NCBI GenBank assembly: GCA_017646305.1
Contig: JAGCMR010000029.1
Coordinates: 1-6,737, forward strand
Length of the DNA stretch: 6,737 bases
Direction of reading: 5' to 3'
Source of the DNA: Spirochaetaceae bacterium
GTDB taxonomy: Bacteria > Spirochaetota > Spirochaetia > Treponematales > Treponemataceae
Positions 1 to 6,431 of the stretch are shown here, piece after piece. The stretch's first letter is position 1, and every line of letters begins with the position of its first letter. The notes beneath the pieces are model-generated. The model was not told where the DNA came from, did not search any database, and was given only the letters and a program-made list of their open reading frames with translations. The position numbers and the translations under genes are program-made.

Positions 1-1
1 A

Positions 2-445
2 TGTCATGGAAATATTTGTCGGTCCACCATGGCAGAATTTGTGATGAAGGATTTGGTAAAAAAGGCTGGTTTGTCAGATAAATTTTTTATCGACTCAGCA
101 GGAACAAGTCGTGAGGAAGAGGGTCATGGTGTGCATCCTGGTACTGTGGTAAAATTGCGGGCTGTTGGCGTGCCTGTGGGAAATCATCAGGCACGAAAAA
201 TTACCCAAGATGATTTTCATTCCTTCGATTATATTATCGGAATGGACGATGCCAATATGCGAAATCTTGAACGCATGTCTAGTCCCGACTTGTGGGAGAA
301 ATTCTCAAAACTATTGTCCTATGCTGGAATTGCCGATGATATAGCTGACCCTTGGTACACAGGAAATTTCGACGAGACCTACGAAGATGTTTCTGCTGGG
401 TGCAAGGGACTACTACAACAACTGAAATATCGGAAGGAAGTATAG
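2..445 (+). CDS. low-molecular-weight protein tyrosine phosphatase (5' partial)
   Basis: Cytoplasmic phosphatase that removes phosphate from phosphotyrosine through a cysteinyl-phosphate intermediate. An ATG lies at base 29, but the frame stays open to base 2 and there encodes CHGNICRST, the family's C-x5-R-S/T catalytic loop, so the real start is before the window. The nucleophilic Cys is codon 2-4 and the phosphate-binding Arg codon 20-22. The general-acid Asp sits in the late ADPWY motif (codon 347-349). 147 codons are visible; family members have about 155, so only some 7-10 residues are missing. The loop has Ile (bases 14-16) where the arginine phosphatase YwlE has Thr; in YwlE that Thr favours phosphoarginine and Ile favours phosphotyrosine, so a tyrosine phosphatase is more likely here. 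The usual Pro after Arg-Ser is Thr. It lies 67 bases before cheR on the same strand; no terminator is visible between them. Its substrate is unknown. Confidence 0.93.
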   Translation, partial: CHGNICRSTMAEFVMKDLVKKAGLSDKFFIDSAGTSREEEGHGVHPGTVVKLRAVGVPVGNHQARKITQDDFHSFDYIIGMDDANMRNLERMSSPDLWEKFSKLLSYAGIADDIADPWYTGNFDETYEDVSAGCKGLLQQLKYRKEV

Positions 446-477
446 GGGTGGTATTGTATGTTGTGGAGAGATTTCAC

Positions 478-506
478 TTTACATATCAGTATAACCGCTA
501 TAAAAT
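478..506 (+). promoter_or_regulatory. candidate sigma70-type promoter of cheR
   Basis: A TTTACA (478-483) matches the -35 consensus at 5 of 6 bases. It is followed by a 17-base spacer and TAAAAT (501-506), which matches the -10 consensus at 5 of 6. Transcription would be expected to start about 7 bases after the -10 box, which is the A of the cheR ATG at 513, giving a leaderless mRNA. A TATAAA at 499-504 is an overlapping alternative -10. Prediction by eye only. Confidence 0.45.
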
Positions 507-512
507 GGAATT

Positions 513-1328
513 ATGAGTGAACTTCTTACAAATGCTGAATTTGATTTATTCCGCAAGGTGATTTATGCAGAAAGTGGCATAACCTTTTCTGAAACAAACA
601 GATCCATTTTGGATAGTCGTCTAAAGGAGCGACTTCGAGATAAGGGAATGTCTACTGTCCAGGATTACTACAAGCTCATTACCTCCAACAAGGAGGAGAT
701 GAAGTTGTTGTTGGATTCAGTTACAACAAACTTGACTCGATTTTTCCGTAATCAGCCTCATTTTGATGCCTTTCAAAATTACGTTATTCCTCATCTCATG
801 GAATTTAAGAAGAATTCACCTGATAAAAAGATTCGTATTTGGAGTGCCGGTTGTTCTACAGGAGAGGAGCCTTATACCATCGCTATGATTCTGAAGGATA
901 TTCTTCCTCCTCCCTATAGCTTTGAAATTATGGCTTCAGACATTTCTCTTAAGTCCTTGATGGTGGGAAAGCAGGGCTTTTACCCAGCCTCTCGCATTAC
1001 AGGTATTCCCGACAGATACCTGCAGCGGTTCTTTACGAAAACCCCAGAAGGTTATCAGGTAAATGCTGATGTTATGAGTACTATCCGCTTTGACTACCAT
1101 AATCTCAAGCACATGCCTACTACACGTAACTTGGATATTGTATTCTGTCGCAATGTTTTGATTTATTTTGATGAGGCTGCTCAGCTGGAGGTTATCAACC
1201 ACTTCTGGGATGCTATGGCTCCTCGTTCCTATCTTTACATTGGACATTCAGAGTCACTTTTTGGTATGAATACAAAGTTTGAGTTCCTGAAAACAAACTG
1301 GGCATGTTTGTACCAGAAAAACCTGTAA
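513..1328 (+). CDS. cheR: chemotaxis protein methyltransferase CheR
   Basis: Transfers methyl groups from S-adenosylmethionine to glutamates of chemoreceptors, resetting receptor sensitivity together with CheB. The 271 residues give the usual two domains: an all-helical N-terminal domain (about 1-90, ending in TTNLTRFFRN at 71-80) and a SAM-binding Rossmann domain. Motifs seen are SAGCSTGEEPYT (111-122) for SAM binding, ASDIS (141-145) with the conserved Asp, FCRNVLIYF (211-219) and GHSESLF (244-250). The start is fixed: an in-frame TAA at 501-503 lies only three codons upstream and there is no other start codon between. Ribosome binding is weak, with only GGA 3 bases before ATG. The beta-subdomain loop after RFF (172-174) looks short, as in CheRs that do not need a receptor pentapeptide tether. 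cheB follows after 24 bases, so the pair is probably one operon. Confidence 0.97.
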   Translation: MSELLTNAEFDLFRKVIYAESGITFSETNRSILDSRLKERLRDKGMSTVQDYYKLITSNKEEMKLLLDSVTTNLTRFFRNQPHFDAFQNYVIPHLMEFKKNSPDKKIRIWSAGCSTGEEPYTIAMILKDILPPPYSFEIMASDISLKSLMVGKQGFYPASRITGIPDRYLQRFFTKTPEGYQVNADVMSTIRFDYHNLKHMPTTRNLDIVFCRNVLIYFDEAAQLEVINHFWDAMAPRSYLYIGHSESLFGMNTKFEFLKTNWACLYQKNL

Positions 1329-1352
1329 AATTAAATCCTCATAGGAGCAAGC

Positions 1353-2564
1353 ATGGATTCCTCTGATGTTAGAGTACTTATTGTAGATGATTCTGCTTTA
1401 ATGCGAAATATCATCTCTAGAATTATTGAACAGACTCCAGGATTAGTGATTGCAGGTAAGGCCATGAATGGTGAATTTGCTCTGCAACATATTGCTGGAT
1501 GTAGACCTGATGTTATTGTTCTGGATATAGAAATGCCTGTCATGAATGGCTTGGAATTCCTAAAAGAACGAAAGCGTCGGGGAATAGACATTCCTGTTAT
1601 TATGCTTTCCAGTCTTACTACTGAAGGTGCCTCTGTTACCATGCAGTGCTTGGAGTTGGGAGCTAGTGATTTCTTAACAAAGCCTGGTGGGTCAGGTCTG
1701 TCTGACTTATCTTCAACTGCTGACCGCTTGACTGAATTGCTTATTTCTTATGGTGGAACCTATGCTAAGCAAAAGGGGCGAGTTGTAACGCTTCCACGTC
1801 GTGTTACAAGCCTATACTCTTCTTTAGAGAGAAAACGAGTAGAAGAGAGGGATGTTGTAGCACCTGTTCAGGAACAAAAAACTGAATCCGCCACAAGCCA
1901 CGTTGTAAATACTTTCAATACAGTTTTTGCTACAGCACGGCAACGAAAAGATCCCTCAGTTATTACCCCGTTGCGAGAGCCAGGTAAAATAGAGGTAATT
2001 GCCATTGGAATTTCCACAGGTGGTCCTAATGCCTTGCGTGAGGTATTCCAAAAAATCGATCCTAATCTGAAGCCTCCTATTTTAGTGGTTCAGCACATGC
2101 CCGCTGGCTTTACAGAGGAATTTGCCAATAGCTTGAATTCCATCTGTCCCTTGGAGGTTAAAGAAGCCAAGGATGGAGATTTGATTAAAAGTGGTCGTAT
2201 TTTGATTGCTCCTGGTAATTATCATATCTATGTTGAGCGAAAATCCTTGGCTATGGTGGTGCGTTTGTCCGATGCCCCCCAGCGAAATGGTCACAGACCT
2301 TCGGCAGACGTGCTGTTTGAGTCTGTAGCCAGTGTATATCAGAATCATGCCCTTGGTGTTATCATGACGGGAATGGGTAGTGATGGTGCTGCTCAGTTAG
2401 CAGAAATGCGAAAACAGGGAGCTCATACTCTTGGTCAGGATGAGGAATCTTGCATCGTGTATGGTATGCCAAAGGTGGCCTTTGAAATGGGTGCTGTTCA
2501 ACGACAGGTTTCTCTGCAGGATATGGCACAAGAAATTAGTAAGCTAGCAAACCAATATCTGTAG
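1353..2564 (+). CDS. cheB: chemotaxis response regulator protein-glutamate methylesterase CheB
   Basis: Removes receptor methyl groups (and deamidates receptor glutamines in many species) when phosphorylated by CheA. Residues 6-125 form a receiver domain with acidic pair D12-D13, phospho-acceptor D58 in VLDIEMPVMNG, S86 in MLSSL and K110 in LTKP. Residues 126-211 are a long, charged, low-conservation linker. Residues 212-403 are the methylesterase domain, with the complete catalytic triad: S221 in GISTGGP, H248 in VVQHMPAGFT and D344 in MTGMGSDGA. HRPSADVLF (314-322) is also typical. At 403 residues it is longer than the roughly 350 of the enterobacterial protein, mostly because of the linker. 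The Shine-Dalgarno AGGAG (1343-1347) lies 5 bases before ATG. It lies just downstream of cheR, so the adaptation enzymes are probably co-transcribed. Its stop is 7 bases from the stop of the opposing rseC-like gene. Confidence 0.97.
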   Translation: MDSSDVRVLIVDDSALMRNIISRIIEQTPGLVIAGKAMNGEFALQHIAGCRPDVIVLDIEMPVMNGLEFLKERKRRGIDIPVIMLSSLTTEGASVTMQCLELGASDFLTKPGGSGLSDLSSTADRLTELLISYGGTYAKQKGRVVTLPRRVTSLYSSLERKRVEERDVVAPVQEQKTESATSHVVNTFNTVFATARQRKDPSVITPLREPGKIEVIAIGISTGGPNALREVFQKIDPNLKPPILVVQHMPAGFTEEFANSLNSICPLEVKEAKDGDLIKSGRILIAPGNYHIYVERKSLAMVVRLSDAPQRNGHRPSADVLFESVASVYQNHALGVIMTGMGSDGAAQLAEMRKQGAHTLGQDEESCIVYGMPKVAFEMGAVQRQVSLQDMAQEISKLANQYL

Positions 2565-2571
2565 ACTAGAT

Positions 2572-3024
2572 TTACAAGGGACAGCTTTCTAAGGGGACTG
2601 TATTAACGGAATGGATGATAGCCGTTACCTGTGGCTTAGAAAGCTTGAGCCATGTTTTAGATAGTATAAAGATAATACCTGTAGAAAGAGCCAGAAGAAT
2701 AAGTACTCCTGCTGTCCGCATTGACTCTGTTACTGGAATTTCTAGTAGCTTTGCAACAGGCCCAGCAAGAAAATATCCTGCTATAGCACTTAAAATTGGT
2801 ACTATGAGGGAAAGAAAGCCCTGTGCAATTTGTGTGGTAGCAGGTGCTTCAATTTTTACAATGTCGCCACTTTTCAGCTTGAGATTTTGTGGGTTTGAAG
2901 CTTGAAAGGGAGTTCCACGTTTTGCACAGGTGGGACTATTGCAATTGATGCAAGTATCGCTGAGCAGCGGAATAACGGTGGCAATTCCATTTTCATATCT
3001 TATGATACAGGCCTTATCACGCAT
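2572..3024 (-). CDS. RseC/SoxR-reducing-system family membrane protein
   Basis: Looks like the RseC/MucC family: a small inner-membrane protein with an N-terminal cysteine-bearing cytoplasmic domain and two membrane helices. The 150 residues show C25-x2-C28-x4-C33 (plus C6), the family's cysteine cluster that could bind metal or an Fe-S centre. A beta-rich part to about 60 includes the family-like LKSGDIVKIEAP (50-61). Two hydrophobic helices follow, about 68-91 and 103-121, and a short C-terminal tail. In proteobacteria RseC is tied to sigma-E control and to the Rnf-like complex that reduces SoxR; none of those partners is in the window, so the role here is unknown, possibly redox-related. 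A Shine-Dalgarno AGGGAG (3031-3036) lies 6 bases before the ATG. The start overlaps the end of the upstream TPR gene by 8 bases, implying translational coupling. The last coding bases carry an inverted repeat. Confidence 0.85.
   Translation of the reverse strand: MRDKACIIRYENGIATVIPLLSDTCINCNSPTCAKRGTPFQASNPQNLKLKSGDIVKIEAPATTQIAQGFLSLIVPILSAIAGYFLAGPVAKLLEIPVTESMRTAGVLILLALSTGIIFILSKTWLKLSKPQVTAIIHSVNTVPLESCPL
2583..2645. repeat. nested inverted repeat at the convergent cheB/rseC junction
   Basis: AGCTTTCTAAG (2583-2593) is perfectly complementary in reverse to CTTAGAAAGCT (2635-2645). Within the loop, TAACGG (2604-2609) pairs with CCGTTA (2622-2627) around a 12-base apex. The structure sits in the 3' end of the rseC-like gene and starts 19 bases after the cheB stop. 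It could protect the 3' end of, or help terminate, the cheB transcript. It is not a canonical intrinsic terminator: the only nearby T-run is a TTTT about 9 bases beyond the stem on the plus strand. Confidence 0.5.
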
Positions 3025-3550
3025 AAAAATCTCCCTGTTTAATATTTTTTAGTCGGGCATCACATTCTGCTGCAGCATTAAGATTTCCCAGCTCTTGGTA
3101 GGTGTCTCGTAGATTGTATACAGCATCATAATAATTAGGATCAATGGTCACTGCATGTTCAAAGGCTTCACAGGCACTGTCATAATCTCCCTGGGTAAAA
3201 AAGATAACACCACTATTGTTCCATAGGTGGGCATTTCTTACGTTCATCTCCAAGCCTTGGGCACAAAAGGTAAGGGCTTCTTCCAGTTCTCCAGACATAA
3301 AGCAGGTGTGAGCCAATGTTTCTATAATATCTTGGTCTTCGCCATTGATTTTATAGGCAGTTAAAAGGGCATCCTTTGATAATTGTAACATACCTGCATC
3401 TCGATAAGTAATACCGAGATTGTACCAGAGCAGGGCATTATCTCGAGCTATGGTGATAGCTCTTTTAAAGCAAGCAATGGCCTCCACATACTGACCGTGG
3501 GAGGCTAATTCAATAGCTTGTGAATTGAGAATTTCTGGATTTTCTTTCAT
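3017..3550 (-). CDS. tetratricopeptide repeat protein
   Basis: A 177-residue protein made almost entirely of about five TPR units, roughly at residues 6-38, 40-72, 75-105, 108-138 and 142-170. Each shows the helix-turn-helix spacing with small residues and aromatics, for example ALLWYNLGITYRDAGM (39-54) and AHLWNNSGVIFFTQGDY (107-123) with the closing AVTIDPNY (133-140). There is no signal peptide or membrane segment, so it is probably a cytoplasmic scaffold for protein contacts; partner and function cannot be read from the sequence. The start is well supported by GGAGG (plus-strand positions 3559-3563) 8 bases before ATG. It lies 35 bases after the polyprenyl synthase stop and its end overlaps the rseC-like start by 8 bases, so the three genes are very likely one operon. 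Confidence 0.9.
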   Translation of the reverse strand: MKENPEILNSQAIELASHGQYVEAIACFKRAITIARDNALLWYNLGITYRDAGMLQLSKDALLTAYKINGEDQDIIETLAHTCFMSGELEEALTFCAQGLEMNVRNAHLWNNSGVIFFTQGDYDSACEAFEHAVTIDPNYYDAVYNLRDTYQELGNLNAAAECDARLKNIKQGDFYA

Positions 3551-3585
3551 AAGTTATTCCTCCCACTCTAAAGGTATGGCTTTTT

Positions 3586-4671
3586 CTAACCAATGGCAAC
3601 TTTTAACATGTTATTAAAAAGCTGACTGATTTTTTTTGTAGCCTCAGTATTGGGGTACAATGCTTCCAGTCGGCTGCAAGCACTTTGGATCAGGTTACGG
3701 GCCAAGGTGGCGGCTTCTTCTATAGCAGCACTGTCGGTAACAAGGGCGATTGCTTGCTCAACTGCAGGAGAGTCCACACCTTGGATTCTTGCTTGGGTGA
3801 AACACTCGGTAAGAGTTTCCAGATCCTGTGGATTTTTTTCCAGATGGAGCAAGATAGGAAGGCTCTTCTTTCCTTCTACAATGTCATCCCCTCGTTTTTT
3901 ACCTACGTTTCCGCTGGTAAGATTGATAACATCATCCAATACCTGAAAGCCAATGCCAATGTCAGAGGCAATGCTACCAACCTCTTGAGCCTGGTGAATG
4001 TCTCCACCTCCTGCAATGATTCCCACTTGGGCAGAAAGGGAGGCTAGAGTACCTGTTTTCATTCGTACCATGGAGGTGTATTCTTCTTGAGATGGTGTGG
4101 TTTCATTGTTACGATGCCAGGCAATATCCATGGCCTGTCCTAAATGGAGACGACGTAATTCCTGATGATAGAGCTGGGTCAAAAGAAGCTGTGTTTCCAG
4201 ATTTAAGCCACTGTTCTGGATACAGGTGGGGGCCACAAAATAAAGCCAGGCTCCAGCATTCAAAGCTGTATCTAGGCCATAGGTAATATGAGCTGCAGGA
4301 GCACCACGGCGAGTGTCTGCTGAATCTTCTATATCATCATGAATAAGACTTGCAGTGTGAACAAACTCCACCAAGGGGGTAAGCTGATAGGCAACCTCTG
4401 GAGGTGTATTTGTTCCTGCCACCGCTTGGGCACAGAGAATCTGCAGCAAGGGACGCCATCGTTTTCCCCCAAGATGCATAAGCCGAGTACAGGGTGTTAA
4501 CAAGGGAGTAATATGATTTACATTTACTGCTGGCGAAAGCTTGCCAAAGTGTTGCTGACACCAAGATGCCTCTGGGACATCGGGAAGTGCTTTTTCTAAA
4601 ACAGTTTCGATTTTCTGCAATTCTTGGGTAAAGTCGTATTCCATAATTTGAGTATAACAGAACTTGGCCAT
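3586..4671 (-). CDS. polyprenyl diphosphate synthase (trans-isoprenyl transferase)
   Basis: Condenses isopentenyl diphosphate with allylic diphosphates to give all-trans prenyl diphosphates. In the 361-residue numbering the family motifs appear in order: GGKRWRP (68-74), first Asp-rich motif DDIED (112-116) followed by ADTRRGAPAAH, LGQAMDIAW (177-185), KTG (205-207), second Asp-rich motif DDVIN (246-250), then KKRGDDIVEGKK (258-269). The second motif ends in Asn rather than Asp; eukaryotic GGPP synthases also carry DDYxN there, so this does not imply loss of activity. The residue five before the first DD is Ala, as in long-chain synthases, so the product may be longer than farnesyl; chain length is uncertain. 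The ATG at 4671 has only a weak AGG 8 bases upstream. The ATG at 4644 (giving 352 residues) is an alternative start, placed 6 bases after a TATACT. First gene of the minus-strand operon. Confidence 0.93.
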   Translation of the reverse strand: MAKFCYTQIMEYDFTQELQKIETVLEKALPDVPEASWCQQHFGKLSPAVNVNHITPLLTPCTRLMHLGGKRWRPLLQILCAQAVAGTNTPPEVAYQLTPLVEFVHTASLIHDDIEDSADTRRGAPAAHITYGLDTALNAGAWLYFVAPTCIQNSGLNLETQLLLTQLYHQELRRLHLGQAMDIAWHRNNETTPSQEEYTSMVRMKTGTLASLSAQVGIIAGGGDIHQAQEVGSIASDIGIGFQVLDDVINLTSGNVGKKRGDDIVEGKKSLPILLHLEKNPQDLETLTECFTQARIQGVDSPAVEQAIALVTDSAAIEEAATLARNLIQSACSRLEALYPNTEATKKISQLFNNMLKVAIG

Positions 4672-4679
4672 TCTGAAAA
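4651..4679 (-). promoter_or_regulatory. candidate promoter of the polyprenyl synthase operon
   Basis: On the minus strand TTTTCA (4674-4679; 4 of 6 bases of the -35 consensus) is followed by a 17-base spacer and TATACT (4651-4656; 5 of 6 of the -10 consensus). The expected transcription start is at or near the A of the second in-frame ATG (4644). If real, the gene would start there on a leaderless mRNA and the first 9 codons of the longer reading would not be made from this promoter. Confidence 0.4.
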
Positions 4680-4777
4680 CCTATGGGAATGGGATTATTA
4701 GTGTTGATTCTCAGGCTTAAGTTCTGTAGTATGTATCGATAATTCATTACATTTTGTATATATGAAGTTCTTATATT

Positions 4778-4793
4778 TTCTTATTAATAAGAA
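4778..4793. promoter_or_regulatory. perfect 16-bp AT-rich palindrome upstream of rlmE
   Basis: TTCTTATTAATAAGAA reads the same on both strands without mismatch. It lies 31 bases before the rlmE ATG in the 153-bp region between divergent transcription units. This is a fitting place and form for the operator of a dimeric regulator, but no regulator can be named, and an AT-rich tract makes chance palindromes more likely. The rest of the intergenic region shows only weak promoter-like hexamers, such as TATATT at 4772-4777 and GATAAT at 4808-4813. Confidence 0.4.
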
Positions 4794-4824
4794 TGAAGTA
4801 AATTGCCGATAATTTGGAAGTCTT

Positions 4825-5424
4825 ATGGCTGCAAATAGTTACGAGAAACCTGATTTCTGGTCAAAAAAGGCCTTTTCTGAGGGCTATCCTGCCAGATCTG
4901 TGTATAAACTGAAGGAACTAGACGAAAAGTTTGGTTTGTTAAAGAAAAATTCCTCTGTTCTAGATCTTGGAGCTGCTCCAGGTAGTTGGACTGTCTTTGC
5001 CCTTCGTGCCTTGAATGGGACAGGTCATCTCACCTCCATTGACTTAAAACCCTTGGCAAAGGATGTGGTTGGTAGCAATCTCACCTTTATTCAGGGGGAT
5101 TTGTACGATGAGGCAGTGCGGATTCAGGCTCGTGATTTAGGACCCTACGATTCAGTTATTTGTGATGCAGCTCCAGCCACTACTGGCAATAAGACGGTAG
5201 ATACAGCTCGTTCCACAGGCTTGGTGGAGCTAGCTATTTTTTATGCCCAGACAATGTTAAAGCCTGGGGGAAATTTTGTTGTAAAGATTTTTCAAGGGGG
5301 CGACCAACAGCAGCTCCTTAAATCCATGCGGGAGATTTTCACCTCTGCTCGTGGGTTTAAGCCAGAGGCATGTCGTACCGAGTCCTTCGAAACATATTTA
5401 GTAGGACTGAACAAAAAGGGATAG
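4825..5424 (+). CDS. rlmE: 23S rRNA (uridine-2'-O)-methyltransferase RlmE (FtsJ/RrmJ)
   Basis: Methylates the 2'-hydroxyl of a conserved uridine in the A-loop of 23S rRNA (U2552 in E. coli), a late step of large-subunit assembly. The 199-residue protein is a compact Rossmann methyltransferase, close to the E. coli length of about 209. SAM-binding motif I is VLDLGAAPGSWT (45-56). The catalytic K-D-K-E tetrad is complete: K28 in SVYKL, D114 in VICDAAP, K154 in FVVKIFQGG and E189 in SFETYLV. The N-terminus (DFWSKKAFSEGYPARSVYKL, 10-29) resembles spirochaete members of the family as I remember them. GGAAG (4816-4820) precedes the ATG by 4 bases; a TTG at 4813 is a less likely alternative start. 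The gene is divergent from the polyprenyl synthase operon. The M23 peptidase gene follows within 9 bases and is probably co-transcribed. Confidence 0.96.
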   Translation: MAANSYEKPDFWSKKAFSEGYPARSVYKLKELDEKFGLLKKNSSVLDLGAAPGSWTVFALRALNGTGHLTSIDLKPLAKDVVGSNLTFIQGDLYDEAVRIQARDLGPYDSVICDAAPATTGNKTVDTARSTGLVELAIFYAQTMLKPGGNFVVKIFQGGDQQQLLKSMREIFTSARGFKPEACRTESFETYLVGLNKKG

Positions 5425-5430
5425 GTGGGA
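5423..5430 (+). promoter_or_regulatory. ribosome binding site that sets the M23 peptidase start
   Basis: AGGTGGGA overlaps the rlmE stop codon (TAG, 5422-5424) and lies 3 bases before the ATG at 5434 (5 bases if AGGTGG is the core). The GTG at 5425, also in frame, is inside this Shine-Dalgarno sequence and so is a poor start. The overlap suggests translational coupling with rlmE. Confidence 0.75.
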
Positions 5431-5433
5431 AAT

Positions 5434-6393
5434 ATGAAAAACAACTTAGTGATTAAATATTTTGTAATAGGATGTGGCTTTTTGGTGGTGTTTGGTGCAG
5501 GGGTGTTATTGTATCCCGTGATGGAGCCCCAAATTGTAGCTGGTAAAGGTGGATATGATAGTCCCGTATTGCCTCTTTTATCCAGTACAGAAAATTTCCC
5601 CTTTGCAGAGGAGAAAGGTACAGTAGAATCTGAAGCTGATATCCTGGCAGAGGCATCGGCCCTTTCCTACACAGCTTATAGAATTAAACAAGGTGATATG
5701 ATCGGTGTTATTGCCGAAGAATTTGGTCTTACCCAAGATACCCTCATTAGTGTAAATAATATTAGAAAAACCCGCTTGATTCAGCCGGGACAATACCTCA
5801 AGATTCCTTCAATGTCTGGTATTTTGTATACCGTTCGTGAGGATGGAGAAACTCTAGAAGAAATCGCTACAAAGTATGAAATAGAGCAGGATAAGTGTTC
5901 CCAGGTGAACAACGTAGCCCTACAGGTGGGGCTTTCTGCTGGAACTACTCTTTTTCTGCCAGATGCAGAGCTTGACTGGGTTACTCGCCAAGAAATTAAT
6001 GGAGATTTGTTCCAGAGACCACTGAAGGGGAGCTACTATTTCTCATCCTACTACGGCTGGCGAAAAAATCCCTTTAATGGAACTCGTACCTTCCACGGTG
6101 GTATTGATATGGCTGCCAATACAGGTACGGCCATATATGCTGCCTTAGAGGGAACAGTTATTGAAGCTGGTTATAACAATACCTATGGAAATTATGTGGT
6201 AATTCGCCACCACTCAGGATACCAAACCTTGTATGGACATATGCATACTATTACTACAAAGCGTGGAAACTATGTATACACCAATACAAAGATTGGTACT
6301 GTTGGTAGCACTGGTTTGAGTACTGGACCTCACCTCCACTTTGCCGTCTACAAGAACGGCATGGGAGTAAACCCCCAGAACCTGTGGAACTAA
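5434..6393 (+). CDS. membrane-anchored LysM / M23 family peptidoglycan endopeptidase
   Basis: Extracytoplasmic zinc peptidase that binds peptidoglycan through LysM repeats and cuts its peptide bridges. Residues (319-residue reading) show an N-terminal hydrophobic segment at about 7-27, a signal anchor or signal peptide, then a poorly conserved linker. Two LysM repeats follow, about 80-125 (YRIKQGDMIGVIAEEFGL) and 131-176 (YTVREDGETLEEIATKY), and a C-terminal M23 domain at about 195-319. All catalytic residues are present: zinc ligands H221 and D225 in HGGID and H302 in HLH, with H269 in YGHMH and H300 as the probable catalytic histidines. This argues for an active enzyme rather than an EnvC-type regulator. 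The start was chosen at ATG 5434 because the GTG at 5425 lies within the ribosome binding site. The spacing to rlmE (9 bases) suggests one operon. Its job is probably cell-wall remodelling during growth or division; the exact bond is not predictable. Confidence 0.93.
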   Translation: MKNNLVIKYFVIGCGFLVVFGAGVLLYPVMEPQIVAGKGGYDSPVLPLLSSTENFPFAEEKGTVESEADILAEASALSYTAYRIKQGDMIGVIAEEFGLTQDTLISVNNIRKTRLIQPGQYLKIPSMSGILYTVREDGETLEEIATKYEIEQDKCSQVNNVALQVGLSAGTTLFLPDAELDWVTRQEINGDLFQRPLKGSYYFSSYYGWRKNPFNGTRTFHGGIDMAANTGTAIYAALEGTVIEAGYNNTYGNYVVIRHHSGYQTLYGHMHTITTKRGNYVYTNTKIGTVGSTGLSTGPHLHFAVYKNGMGVNPQNLWN

Positions 6394-6411
6394 GGCTAGT
6401 ATTCAGTTGTA

Positions 6412-6425
6412 TGCTATGATAGAAT
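6412..6425 (+). promoter_or_regulatory. candidate extended -10 promoter of the lysR gene
   Basis: Two overlapping extended -10 elements are visible: TGCTATGAT (6412-6420) and TGATAGAAT (6417-6425). The second -10 hexamer, TAGAAT, ends 6 bases before the ATG at 6432, and the first ends 11 bases before it. No good -35 box is seen, which is tolerated by extended -10 promoters. The 38-base gap after the M23 gene has no evident terminator and no Shine-Dalgarno sequence. Confidence 0.4.
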
Positions 6426-6431
6426 AACGCT

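Noticed and set aside
446..512. Possible terminator between the phosphatase gene and cheR
   Set aside because: No stem-loop followed by a T-run is visible; the only supportable signal there is the cheR promoter candidate.
936..1247. Open frame on the minus strand inside cheR
   Set aside because: No family features or ribosome binding site; it lies wholly within the well-conserved cheR.
1336..1346. TCCT-cat-AGGA mini hairpin covering the cheB Shine-Dalgarno
   Set aside because: Only 4 base pairs with a 3-base loop; too weak to call a translational switch.
3922..3936. DDVIN in the second Asp-rich motif as evidence of a dead prenyl synthase
   Set aside because: The Asn is found at this position in active eukaryotic GGPP synthases, and all other motifs are intact.
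3650..4047. Overlapping open frames on the plus strand inside the polyprenyl synthase
   Set aside because: Antisense to conserved catalytic motifs, low-complexity composition, no recognisable protein features.
4734..4741. TATCGATA 8-bp palindrome in the divergent intergenic region
   Set aside because: Too short to distinguish from chance.
4337..4747. Minus-strand open frame overlapping the 5' part of the polyprenyl synthase and the intergenic region
   Set aside because: Different frame from the conserved GGKRWRP and DDIED motifs; the translation looks like an out-of-frame shadow.
5425..5433. GTG at 5425 as the start of the M23 peptidase
   Set aside because: The GTG lies inside the AGGTGGGA ribosome binding site for the ATG at 5434, so the ATG is preferred.
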